Source: Mactra quadrangularis (lineage: Eukaryota > Mollusca > Bivalvia > Venerida > Mactridae). Taken from it: 64,000 bases of DNA. The notes under the pieces are model-generated. The model searched no databases. It saw only the letters and a program-made list of their open reading frames with translations, and was not told the DNA's origin. Position numbers and translations under genes: made by a program. This document shows positions 10,920-21,850 of this stretch, piece after piece. Position 1 is the stretch's first letter, and the number at the start of each line of letters is the position of its first letter. Location: NCBI GenBank assembly GCA_025267735.1, contig CM046307.1:434001-498000 (forward strand), written 5' to 3'.

Positions 10920-11187
10920 CAGGGGCGGATCCAGGATTTTTTTCTAGGGGGGGGGGGGGGGTCCAAACTTTTGAACCACAACCACATTATACACATTTTG
11001 CAGAATAATGCAAAATATTAATAATAAAAACTACATAACCATTAAATCTATGTAATGCACCGAGAAAAATTACTTCACGCTACTTAAAAATGACTTACCG
11101 TCAATAAATACTCTAAAGGAAAGGTACATTTTGGAAATTTTAGGGGAGCTACCCCCCCCCCCCCCCCCCCCGCTAGATCCGCCTATG
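10920..11187. mobile_element. Short MITE with poly-G / poly-C arms
   Basis: It begins 'caggggcggatccagg' and ends 'ctagatccgcctatg', an imperfect inverted repeat. A G run at about 10947-10961 on the left is mirrored by a C run of about 20 at 11152-11171. The CAGGGGCGG-type end resembles hAT-like MITEs, but no clear 8-bp target duplication was found. Confidence 0.7.
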
Positions 11188-12280
11188 CATGTGTACGATG
11201 TTCTGTTAGTTATTTGGCCCACGCTCTGTCACAAAATAAAACTTTATGTTGTAATGTAGTGTATGAGAGTGCGGTAACGCAGTACATCAACATGTATATG
11301 CTTGTGATAACTCTACATAACAAATGCATTATTTTGTCCCTCTCACTGCATTTTGTTATAGTAATCTTACATTGTATTTCATGATTTCGCACCATGTTAT
11401 CATGTGTTTGCGTTTTAGTTAAGTTTTGGTGGTCCTAACAAGATTCCATAGTATTGAAATACTCACAAGTTCATCTTTAATACAATTTATGTACATCTGT
11501 TAATATATGTACTTTCTAGCTTGACTGAATATGGTTGTAAATTTATGTAATAATAATAATTAAAACATCGTTCTCACGATAGATAAAATCTTTACAGTTG
11601 AATATCATAGACATTTAAATAGTATGTTAAAATTACTTACAGTACATGTATATTAGAGACTTGCAGTACTTAGATGTTGTTGGAACAGTTGTTTAGGAAC
11701 AAAGTACCCATTTCGGTGTTAAGAGGTCTCTGGTTTGAATCTCACCTTGGCAAAATTTAATGTCCCATAGCTATGTGTGTCTAGAATTAAGGCGCTATAT
11801 TTAAATGTTAAAGGGTAAATTTGCCATGAGAAATTATGTTGTTCTGCTATCTGATTGCTGCAAAATAAACAGAGCAAATGTCTTCACTTGGAACAAGATG
11901 CCAAGAACGACAGGGGGTAGTAGCTGTACAGTCGGACAGCGTGCTACAATTTGAAAACTAAACTATGAAATGCAATTGTTACTTTCTTCACTAACTTTAT
12001 TCATAGTAATTTATGATCTCATTGTACATGTTCCGACAAGAAAGATCTGTCTTTATTTATTGGAATTATGTGAGCTGAGAATCTCAGAACTGATTCTGAA
12101 GTTCTATTTTTTTAGATTTGGATAAGGGTTCTTCATAAAAGTGAAAGCTGCCATCACAGGAGTGTGGAATTTCATTTTTTTCTACTTGTTCACGGACAAG
12201 TGGATTCTAAAAATCAATTTGTCCGGGATCAAAATGCACATTTGGATCTAATAATTATCTACACATATCCCGACGAAAAT
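11188..12280. other. No gene; one tRNA-like SINE head remnant
   Basis: Mostly AT-rich unique sequence. At about 11700-11760 a B-box-like 'ctctggtttgaatctcacc' follows a weak A box, probably a solitary SINE head on the plus strand. No coding frame is recognised. Confidence 0.4.
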
Positions 12281-12730
12281 CGGAGGTGCGTTCAACAATG
12301 CGAGCGCTCGGGGCGACATCGAGCGCCCGCGTTCTGAACGCGGGCGATCGCGCGTGCGCTCGCGTGCGCTCGCGATACAGCTCGAGAGGTGTTTCGCTTA
12401 TAAATTGTTAAATAAATTCCGGTAAATACCGTTTCGTTTTGATACCGGTACTCAAATCGGTACATTGAAAAAATATAGCAGATTTAAAATAACCAATTAC
12501 GAAATATCCAATGCTTTAATCTCAAGCCTTCTGTGTATTTATCGTATTTCAAAGGGATTTACATCGATCTAAACTTTGGTTAGTATATCGCCATTCTGTA
12601 CACAAACGGTCTGACTGACCGATATCTTCACCTTCTTCTATTTATAGAATGAGCGCTCGCATTCGTTCAATAACAAAACAATTTGCGAGGCGGGCGCTCG
12701 AGCGAGCGCCCGCATTGTTGAACACACCTC
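12281..12730. mobile_element. CpG-rich MITE with inverted ends
   Basis: The left end 'gaggtgcgttcaacaatgcg' and the right end, read in reverse complement, 'gaggtgtgttcaacaatgcg' form terminal inverted repeats. The subterminal parts are packed with 'gagcgctcg', 'gcgagcgc' and 'cgcgtgcgctcg' palindromes, an abrupt GC island in AT-rich DNA. The middle (12592-12650) holds 'cattctgtacacaaacggtc...' which recurs near 26060 and 27130. No ORF is present. Confidence 0.75.
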
Positions 12731-15470
12731 AGTACCATGCCTATTCTACACTTCGGCAGCGATTGTAATAGAAGTGTAATCCTCACGACCACGGTGTAAT
12801 CGAGCATTAATACTACATTCGTATTCAATGTAATAAATATTCTTGCATAAAGGTCAGGTCGATGTCAAACTTTACGCACAATATTTACTTGTACTCAGAC
12901 ATAAGTGAATAATTAGGACAAGTCAGGCATAGGAATTACACACCCGAGAATCATGTGACCACAAAATCAGATATTTTATTATTTTGAACTTCACTCATGA
13001 ATATTAATGTTTGCAATGTAATTATTATAACTATTAGTATTAACTATTTTAACATCCAGCAGCCAGTCAAGTGTGTTAAAAAGGTTGTGCATATACATGT
13101 ATGTAAAAGCTGAATAGTTAATAACATTAAAAATTCATGTGAGTGTAGACAATTATGACAACTCATAAATTTGATTTTAATAGCTGTGTAAATAAAGCTA
13201 AATATAATTTTATTGTTTGTTCACGTAAATATTAAATAATACTTAACTTCATTGATGGCCAATAATCTTGTATATTAATAAAATGTAGTTTTAAGTTTGA
13301 CATTAAGTGTCGATCCCTTGATTAAGCCATCACAATTCGAAGCTTATTATACCGCTACTATGAATACATTATAAAAATGTTGAACTCAATAGTTATATTA
13401 AGTTAGTCGTTCACAGATTTTAACTTAAATATCAGCTTATCTTTAAAACAAAGACTATACGAGTACAATGACATTTTGGAAGCCATGTTCTGATAGTTAC
13501 AGTTTTAGTGCCAACTCATACGTACATTGTCTTGAAACATTTTTAATTCATTTTCTTAACACAATTACAAATGTAGGCCCTATAAACTTGTGGTTTATTT
13601 TAAGACGCAAAAAGTAACTATTTTGTGAGTGAGTGGCATTGCCTATAAAATTGCCGGTAACATGAGAAACAGAGATAAGCCCGCTGTTGAACAGAGGATA
13701 ATAATGGGGTAACATGCAGTGATGGATAAAAATAATTTCGAATTACTTTAAAGGGAGAATATTACTTTAATGTGTGAAGTTTGTGATGCATAAATGTTAT
13801 ACACAAGAGAAATGTTCGAAAATGCATGATTCACGTACATGTGTAACCTCGCGCGTTCTACTGATGGGTACCTGTGTACCGTATGGGGTCATTTATATGT
13901 AAGATGACAAAAATGCAAAATAACATTATGCCAGTACATGTATGAACAACTTCATGACAATTGTATATTTGTATGATACTGTATCAAATTTCTTAGTTTC
14001 GTCAGGATATTTGAGCCAATCGCTCAAACAAACACGAAGTATAGCCTTGAACCAATGGTTTAAAAACCGGCTGTTTATTTTTAAAAAATCCAAAGAATAA
14101 AATATATCTTGGCCTTGACAGACTAGATTGAAGGGTATATATTTGCACATTGATATTTGTTTTTGTGCGATTTTCCAGAACATCACAAATATTAAGTCAC
14201 ATTTAATTAAAACTGAGATACACCCACTGGGAATGCTCAGCCATTGGTGCGCTTAACTTTAGATTCAGGTTATGTGAGTTTGATTTACTGCCGGGATATT
14301 CGTGGGGATTGATCACGATTTTGTCAACCATTCATCATCCCACCACTGTATCGAGTATTAAGACTAGAGTTCTTTGTCTGTAAAAAGGCACCAAAAATCA
14401 ATCCTGATAATTGGACTAGTGATAGATACATGTAATACAGAAGACATTTTTTAGAACATTTGTCTAGCAATTATCACACAGAAGTGCCCTCTTATGGATA
14501 TAGCAACTGCATGATAAAGCTACAAAATTTATTTTAATCGAAATTTAATAATTGCAATAAGCTATGGTAAGTTATAATTTTTAGGGGAAGTTTCGGAGGG
14601 CGGAGGCCTCGAGCCCCATTTCTTCACATTGTGCCGCCATATGGATGTAGCAACTGAACAATGAATTTCATCGAGGTGATACATAATAGAGAAAGTTTTG
14701 ACAGTAATTTTCTATTATAAGTGAACACAAATACTTTATGCATAACTTTCATCTGTCACGTTGCGATATATGCTAAATAAACGTCCTTTACAAAATACAT
14801 TTTTAAAATTCAAAGACGATATCATGTTACATAACATCAAGGGCTGGACGAAAAACTATAGTAACTACCTTTATTTTTAAACAGAGTTACAATAGTGTTT
14901 CTTTCAGCTCTCGATTCGTACTGCAGCAGTTTGTGTTAAGTCAATGTCTATTTAATCTTTAGAAACTGCACCAGTAGTCACCAAATGTTTTGTACCCATA
15001 ATCCTCGGTAAAAATATCGACTCTTCTTTTGTGACGACAACTAGTCATTTTGTAATAAACATGTATTCACAAAATTGCAAAAATAGTAAAATATATCACA
15101 GTCGTTCAAACGTTCATCTCAAGAAAGCATGGCGCATACAAAATTTTAGAAAATATAACTTTATAAATACATGTACATGTACGTGTTCTACTTTAATATT
15201 TGGTCATGAAAATAATACAACTTATTATGCAAGATATAACATTTATTTTATCCCAATTTTAATGTAAACCAATAACATAAGCATTGGAGCGATTCATAGA
15301 GATTTACTTAGCTTTTGTGTGACACTTTGAATGAGTAAATAAACATAATTTTATGATTATTATAATACCACAATGATAATGATGACATGTATTGAGTTAA
15401 CCAATGAATCCATACACACAGTGTAAACAGATATTCAAATCCAGTAAAAGACTGAAATTCACGAAGTTCA
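12731..15470. other. No gene seen
   Basis: About 2.7 kb of AT-rich sequence. The few open frames (13926-14186 minus, 15031-15267 plus, 15308-15571 minus) have no domain, codon pattern or splice context that I can support. An 'aataaa' on the minus strand at 15242-15247 could serve as the polyadenylation signal for the transporter gene upstream of it. Confidence 0.5.
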
Positions 15471-15618
15471 GAAAGTTCTTTTAGGTGATCAGAATGCAGG
15501 AAACGTATAAATCCCAACGTTTGGTTTGAAATAGAGTTTCGAAAGTTCTTTTCGGCGAGTATAACACACACAAAACTTATAAAATCCCAATATTTGGTTA
15601 GTTTTCAAAATAGTTTCG
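15471..15618. repeat. Two-copy ~70-bp direct repeat
   Basis: Two units start with 'gaaagttcttt' at 15471 and 15541. Each continues to 'aaatcccaa..tttggtt' and 'agtttcg'. It lies in what would be the 3' UTR of the transporter gene. Confidence 0.7.
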
Positions 15619-15688
15619 GATTTCTAATGTTACACTGTATGATATCATATAAGTACATCACCAAAATGCCCATAATTTCTTTTTGTGA

Positions 15689-17602
15689 TTAAAGTCTCAC
15701 AGATTGTTTGTTCAAGTCATTGTCCACAAAACTAGCATTGGTTTTACTTTCATCAAGTTTAGAGTCCATATCACGATCGGCTTTACCATTTACACCATTT
15801 TCATCTATGGCATACTTCTCGGCTTTATCATAATCTACTCCAAACCTTAGTGGTTTACGTACACATTCTGGTAGACATGGAAACATGATATCAAACATTG
15901 GACACATCAATCTACTATCTAAAGACTTTGGTTTGGTGTACCCTGTACAGAAACTAACGACGAGAGCAATAAAGACACAAATAATCATTCCAAGTCCAGT
16001 ATACCATAGATAAGACATTCTATAGAAGTCATGCAACATTGGTTCCTCGGTGGTTGTACTCACTGTTGATGAAATTGTGGTAACTACAGATTTGGCAGTC
16101 GTCATTGCTATTGTTGTAGGTGAACCTTTATTTAGAGCAGTCCAGTTACACGATGTTGTGTAAGTCGCTAATGGAACGTATCCAGATGGCTTTTCAATGA
16201 TGGTCCCAACACCAAGCCAGCACATGAATGCTATAGATAAAACGAATCCAGTCACAGCGCCATATTTGTTTGTCCAAGGGAAAATCATTCCAGATACGAA
16301 CAGACCAAAAATAGGGCCTGCTGTAATTGAGTACATACTGTAAGAAAACTGTAGAATTAATCCTTTAAACTGTGAAATCATCACAGCTATTCCAAACTGA
16401 ACAATTCCAATAACAAACACCAGAATCTTAGACAATAGAATAGCATGCTTTTCAACTACAGACTTACAACAAAACGGTTTAATAAAGTCCTCAAGAAGTA
16501 CTGCTGACATTGCATTCAATCCTGAAGAAATAGTACTTAGTCCTCCACTAAACACAGATGCTATGAAGACTCCAGCGAGGCCAGGAACTCTTCCTAGAAT
16601 GTCCATCACAAACAAAGGTAACAACTGGTCACTTCTGGTTATCAAACCAGCAGCAACAGGGTGACATTTACTGTAGAAAGCAAACATCACAATACCAATC
16701 AATACTGTCAGAATTACAATAAGTACCAACCCTGGAAAGTTCAACCATAACGCAATCTGTGCTCTTCTCAATGTAGGCAATGAACAAGCTCTTTGTATCT
16801 GTGCTTGATTGATTCCGTACAGGTATAACCAGAAGAATGCTCCACCAATACCAAGAGTCCAGACACTATGTCGAGTTTTAGGATCAAATGAAACATCGTC
16901 GAATTTCACTCGTCCATTTTCATCCGCAATTTTCCAAGCGTTTTCAAATCCACCATTGATTTTAGATCCTTCTATCAGAACAGCTAGTAGACCGACGATC
17001 ATGATAGTAAATTGAAGACTATCGGTCCAGAGGACAGTTTTCATGCCACCAAACGTCGTGTAGATTGTACACACGGCAGCAGCTCCTATCATACAACCCC
17101 ATAATGATATACCAGTGACAGCTTCAAATGCCAATGATGGTGCGTATAAAACGAATCCCATGTAAATAAATGTTTGAAGTAAGAATATTAAAGAAGCCAC
17201 TACTCTGGTTAGTTTTCCAAATCTCATCTCAAGATACTGAAAACAGCTTGTTTTGTTCAATTTATAGAACACTGGCATGAAAAGATGAGTTGCTGCTGCA
17301 GTAGCAATAAGCATGGCAACTAAAATCCAACTATACATTGTTCCATTGGTGTAGACTTCAGAGGGTGTTCCAAGAAGCGTCAATGACGACAAGAAGGTTG
17401 CGGATAAAGATAAACTGACCGGAATCGGGTGCATTTTTCTACCTCCAAGATGAAAATCTTCAGCATTTTTCTTATTTCTGTCACGATAAGCATGATAAAA
17501 TCCAATCAAAGCTGAGGCACAAAACATCAACGAAAACAGAACATAATCCAAGGTTCCAAACGTTCGCTTTTCTCCTGTGTCTATACTATATCCCTCAACC
17601 AT
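15689..17602 (-). CDS. SLC5-family sodium/solute symporter, monocarboxylate-transporter-like
   Basis: A 637-residue ORF, intact from ATG (context aaacATGG) to stop. It shows the sodium:solute symporter fold, with about 13-14 hydrophobic segments between residues 18 and 555. The conserved GGMKTVLWTDSLQF stretch is at 185-198. STISSGLNA is at about 356-364, where the family's Na2 site serines lie. 'EDFIKP' follows, as in SLC5A5/A6/A8/A12 proteins. The loop before the last membrane segment (about 495-520) is rich in Thr/Ser, a likely O-glycosylated extracellular stretch. The hydrophilic tail ends in VRL, which could be a hydrophobic-x-hydrophobic PDZ ligand; vertebrate SMCT1 ends in a comparable TRL. 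The likely role is Na+-driven uptake of short monocarboxylates or related anions at the plasma membrane, but iodide or vitamin transport within SLC5 cannot be excluded. The coding region has no introns, unlike vertebrate SLC5A8. Confidence 0.93.
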   Translation of the reverse strand: MVEGYSIDTGEKRTFGTLDYVLFSLMFCASALIGFYHAYRDRNKKNAEDFHLGGRKMHPIPVSLSLSATFLSSLTLLGTPSEVYTNGTMYSWILVAMLIATAAATHLFMPVFYKLNKTSCFQYLEMRFGKLTRVVASLIFLLQTFIYMGFVLYAPSLAFEAVTGISLWGCMIGAAAVCTIYTTFGGMKTVLWTDSLQFTIMIVGLLAVLIEGSKINGGFENAWKIADENGRVKFDDVSFDPKTRHSVWTLGIGGAFFWLYLYGINQAQIQRACSLPTLRRAQIALWLNFPGLVLIVILTVLIGIVMFAFYSKCHPVAAGLITRSDQLLPLFVMDILGRVPGLAGVFIASVFSGGLSTISSGLNAMSAVLLEDFIKPFCCKSVVEKHAILLSKILVFVIGIVQFGIAVMISQFKGLILQFSYSMYSITAGPIFGLFVSGMIFPWTNKYGAVTGFVLSIAFMCWLGVGTIIEKPSGYVPLATYTTSCNWTALNKGSPTTIAMTTAKSVVTTISSTVSTTTEEPMLHDFYRMSYLWYTGLGMIICVFIALVVSFCTGYTKPKSLDSRLMCPMFDIMFPCLPECVRKPLRFGVDYDKAEKYAIDENGVNGKADRDMDSKLDESKTNASFVDNDLNKQSVRL

Positions 17603-18447
17603 GTTTGCGAATTTGAAGTGTTATCCTACTTCGGTGACGTTTTCTTATTAAAAACTAGATTTTACTGAATGATTTCAGTCTTTCAAAATGAAACGGATAA
17701 GTAAACATAAAGTTTTACTTAAGTACCTCAATTTCTGAATGTAAATCTTGAGTTCAAAAGGTTGAGCTATCACATTATATAATAAAAATTTTTCCCTACG
17801 TTTAACCGTTTAAGTGGTAAAACAGGTTTTACTTAAAAATACACACATCAATAGATTGTACATATGTACAATGCTACGGTTGAAAAAGTTACAAGTACAA
17901 TGTTTGTTTATTTTCGACGTCCAACGATGAGCTTTCATAAATTTACGTACTAAACCAGTTAATGTGGTCGCAACTTTATTAAAGCGGCAAGTTCACAGAT
18001 TTCAACTTAAAATATGCGACATCTTCTAAAACTCTCTAAGCTTGTATAAAAGCATTTTGATAGTAGTGAAAGAGTGTGCTGAAAAAATTGTGCCAATTGA
18101 AATACATCGGCATAATATGGTAATATTTATTATGTATTAAACATAGTGATAGTTATGCAGGTCGTATTCTAGGTCATGCGTGTTTTTGTACTTTAAACGG
18201 TGGATTTGCCCGCTTCATAGTTGAATAAGCTAATGCATGAACAGCATTTTAATGATTTAAACATAACACTTTGGTATTTAACGTATTTTTTAAATAGTGT
18301 ATGCACACTATAAACTTTATATAATGATATGTTCATAAAATAAGTGTAAACTAACTAAACTATAAATTTGTAGAAATAATTCATCCATTAATATTAGTGT
18401 GTAATTAAACCGGCAATGTTTATATACACAATGTTTACGTGGACGAC
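17603..18447. other. Upstream region of the transporter, no gene seen
   Basis: AT-rich DNA that should hold the promoter and 5' UTR of the minus-strand transporter. I see no convincing core promoter element or conserved factor site. Confidence 0.4.
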
Positions 18448-19436
18448 CTGGGGCCACTTTCACGAAACAACTTAAGTTAATTTTTAAATTTAAGTTGTTG
18501 CTTAAGTCTAGTTTTTATCTTATCACTGTTTCACAAAAAAACTTAAGTCGATTTTGAAACATAAACTTAAGACATAACTTAAGTCACCTAGGGAGGTGAC
18601 TTAAGTCTAAAATATGTGACTTAAGTCAGAAATTTCAATATGGCTGCGCCCATTTTTTTACATGACAACTCTTGTTGCATTAAAGTTCTATGCTACTGGC
18701 AATTATAACAGAATTCAAATTGCATGACCCATAGAATAAATGGCATTCAAATACATATATGTACCACTATTTCTATAAAGAGGCGAACAAATAAAAATAC
18801 GTGTAAATGCGTGTAAAGACGATTAAAGCTATCCGACAACAAAATTGAGGTTTGAATGCAAAATAAAAGCAAACAAATTAAATTATGTATCAGTAAATGT
18901 TAAAAAGCAACGAAATGCAGAATTTAAGTAAGAAAATATTGATTTACCTTTTCAGTGATAGCCTCACAAATCCAATTATTTGGCTGCTTTCTAATTAGTC
19001 ATGAAAGCTTTGCCTGCCGAGTGTTTTTGTTTTGTTTTTCAAACTCTACATACATATATTACATAAACCCCTTTTTGCTTTACTTTCGTTCCCTGCTTGT
19101 ACAAGGATGACACGAAGACATCGTGTATTGATATTTGATATGTTTGTGTGATGTGTATATAAGTCCTTGCTATAAGATTGTACATGTATTACATCGTACT
19201 ATTGACGATTTACACATAACCGGTTTAAAATTGACAGATTTAACAGCGTAGCTATGAAACATTGATATAGTCAAAACTTAAGACCAGACTTAAGTCAGGA
19301 ACAGATAAGACTGTCTTAAGTTTTTTCGAGAAACTGACTTAGTAAAAACTTAAGTTCACCACAACTTTTAACTTTAGTCCAAGCTTAAGTCTTGACTTAT
19401 GAAAAAACTTAAGATTTTTTGTGAAAGTGGCCCCAG
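18448..19436. mobile_element. ~1-kb non-autonomous DNA element with ACTTAAGT subterminal repeats
   Basis: It starts CTGGGGCCACTTTCACGAAA and ends with the complement (TTTGTGAAAGTGGCCCCAG). The first ~180 and last ~200 bases hold about fifteen copies of 'acttaagt' or close variants in both orientations. One pair forms a perfect 13-bp stem with a 4-base loop (18577-18606). Such clustered subterminal motifs are usual transposase-binding sites. The interior has no transposase. Confidence 0.85.
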
Positions 19437-19835
19437 ATAACAAAATTATTATTCATTTTATCAAAATTAGTGTGGCGGATAAACCACCACCCCATGGTCA
19501 ATCAAATCTGATTAAAACCCGATCTAAAATTTTCCGCTCGCATACTCACAACGCTCTACAGGATATATGTTTACGGAGATTGTGGTCAATCATGTTTGTA
19601 ACCACAGCTTTACCATTACACTAACGATAGACTCATGAATAAAACATATCGGAATAATATACTTTTATTGTCATCCTCAGCATTCCATGTCGTGGATTAG
19701 TTAATTGTATTGTTTATATAAATTGTGTTGTTGTTTTACGAACTATAGCTAGATTATTTTATTGCGTTTCTTGTGACTTATATTTTTATATTTTTCACAA
19801 TCTATAGATTTAGGCCATAATCGGTTTGTGATAAT
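19437..19835. other. No gene seen
   Basis: Spacer of unique-looking AT-rich sequence between two transposable elements. Confidence 0.5.
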
Positions 19836-21053
19836 ATACTGAAAGGATAAAGAAACGCAGGGTAACATTTCTTCCGATATTTTGAAAACGCGTACTCCAA
19901 ATATAGTGAACTTTTGTGGATTGAGTAATTAGGTCATATTACACCTTGCCAAGTATCGAAAATTTAGTCACGGTTCAGTGCGCAGTTCTGGTAAATGGAG
20001 GAAGGAAAAAACAAAAATCTCGTGCACCGTGTTGTTCTGGTCTCATGCAGTGTTGGTCAAGTCACTCTGCGTTAGTCTTTATAAGGACTAACTGCTTTCC
20101 TAAAATTAATTGAGAATTTGATGCGTTTTAAGAATGGCACGACCCACAGAAGTTCAAAGGGATCAGGCCATTCAGATGCTGATGCAAGGACAGCTACAAA
20201 ATTAGGTTGCTAGGCATTTTGGTGTTAATAATTCCACCATAGAACGTCTTGTATGAAGTCTTCGGGAAACTGGCGTAGGCCGATCGACCTAGGTCAGGAC
20301 GTCCGCGCGTAACGTCACGACGTCAGGATCACTATATCGTCGTCTTTCATGTGTGTAATCGGCGCCTTACTGTCGTTGAGAGTGCACTTAATGTTCAAGG
20401 AAATCATGGGAGTCCTATAAGTTCAAAAACTGTAAGGAATCGATTACGAGAAGTTGGTGTAAGAGCACGTCGCCCCTACGTAGATCCACAACTTACCCCT
20501 ACTCTACGTCAGCGTCGTAAGACCTTGGTCGCTGCACATCCTCCACGACGGTTTCCACTGAGGCAGATTTGCCAAGTCTTTCTGGCCAATAACAACATTC
20601 AACCACTAGATTGGCCGCCATATAGCCCTGATCAAGCATCTTTGGGACCAGTTGGATAATTAGGTTCGAAAGCGCCAGCTCCCCCTGCTACTCGAGAGCA
20701 GTTGACCAGAGCTCTGATTAAAAAGTAGGACAACATCCCCATAACATCCCCATAAGACGGATTAACGCTCTCATGAACTCTATGACCAAAAGAAAAAGGA
20801 CCGTGACCACGGCAAACTGTGGACACACAAAATATTGATGACTCAGATCAATTTCAATTTCAAAATCCTATGGGTCCATTCAATTTAATCGTCAATACCA
20901 CTAAACCAATTGACAGATGCAATATACAGACTTTGGAAATTTTTAAGCATTAATTTATCTGTAAGTATACGAAATTTCGTTATAAATAAAGCCCGATATC
21001 ATACTTAATTTCTGGTTTATATTTCACCCTGCGTTTCTTTATCCTTTCAGTAT
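19836..21053 (+). pseudogene. Decayed Tc1/mariner transposon with deleted transposase
   Basis: The terminal inverted repeats are TACTGAAAGGATAAAGAAAC and the complement at 21033-21052. Both are flanked by TA, the Tc1/mariner target. From 20134 a transposase reading begins (MARPTEVQRDQAIQML, a helix-turn-helix N terminus) and runs through several stops and frameshifts. A long piece (20351-20659) gives the usual 'GNHGSPISSKTVRNRLRE' region, then jumps from 'HPPRRFPL' directly to 'VFLANNNIQPLDWPPYSPD'. The middle of the DDE domain, with the first catalytic Asp residues, has therefore been deleted. Later traces ('PATREQLTRALI', 'INALMNSMTKR') mark the C terminus. It cannot be active. Confidence 0.92.
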
Positions 21054-21612
21054 ATATTACCAAGTCACAATACATATTGTACAGACACTGACAGGCAACT
21101 TTGAAATACATAAGTATCACAAAAATAACAAAATCTGTGAAGATTAATTAAATTGAGTCAAAATATATCACGTTACGGAGATCGTCAATATTATCATATT
21201 GCATAAACTCACTCATGTGAAATTAACTGTCATTGTTTTTAACAATGAATACTCTGTTACCAATAGATTACTAGCGGTATTCCGATCGGAATCCTATACT
21301 GACCTATTGACCTATATATTAATCAACGAAACCGAACAGCATCCGGAAAATTCCGCTACACAAAATAGTTCGCAAATAGTTCTTTTGTTTCATCGATCAT
21401 CTGTGTATTCCTACGCGTCAATTTAATTACGCATTTAACTCGATCTACATCAAACCTTTCTTCAAAGTGAAACCGAGTATTGACAAATTTGTGAACAATA
21501 GACGTTACTGACAATCGCGGATGTATACATCGATTTCATTCATGAAAAATTATGAATGAAACTACGTTCCCGTATCAAGCACTATAGTCACGTGACGACC
21601 ATCCTAATTTAA
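21054..21612. other. No gene seen
   Basis: AT-rich spacer. The open frame at 21199-21426 has no recognisable content. Confidence 0.5.
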
Positions 21613-21850
21613 CCAGGGGCCGTATTCCCATCCTTACTTAAGTATAAAATTATCCTCAAATCGACAGATTTTCCTCAAAATAGACCAAAATTTTCTTAAG
21701 TTTGAGGAAATATTTTAAGTGGTATTCCCATCCTCACTCCACTCTGAGATTTTCCACAACATCGGTCTTTTTTTCCTTATCTTTTGAGGCACGTTCGACT
21801 TACCTTATCTTTGAAAAAATTTCCTCAACTTGTATTTTGGACGCCATTTT
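21613..21850. mobile_element. One end of a MITE-like element
   Basis: 'ggggccgtattcccatccttacttaag' in shortened form opens the block, and 'tattcccatcctcact' recurs about 100 bases later (21723). 'ttcctcaa' and 'tttgagga' alternate between them. The layout (GGGGCC-type end plus subterminal 'cttaag') is like the element at 18448, but the partner end was not found. Confidence 0.45.
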
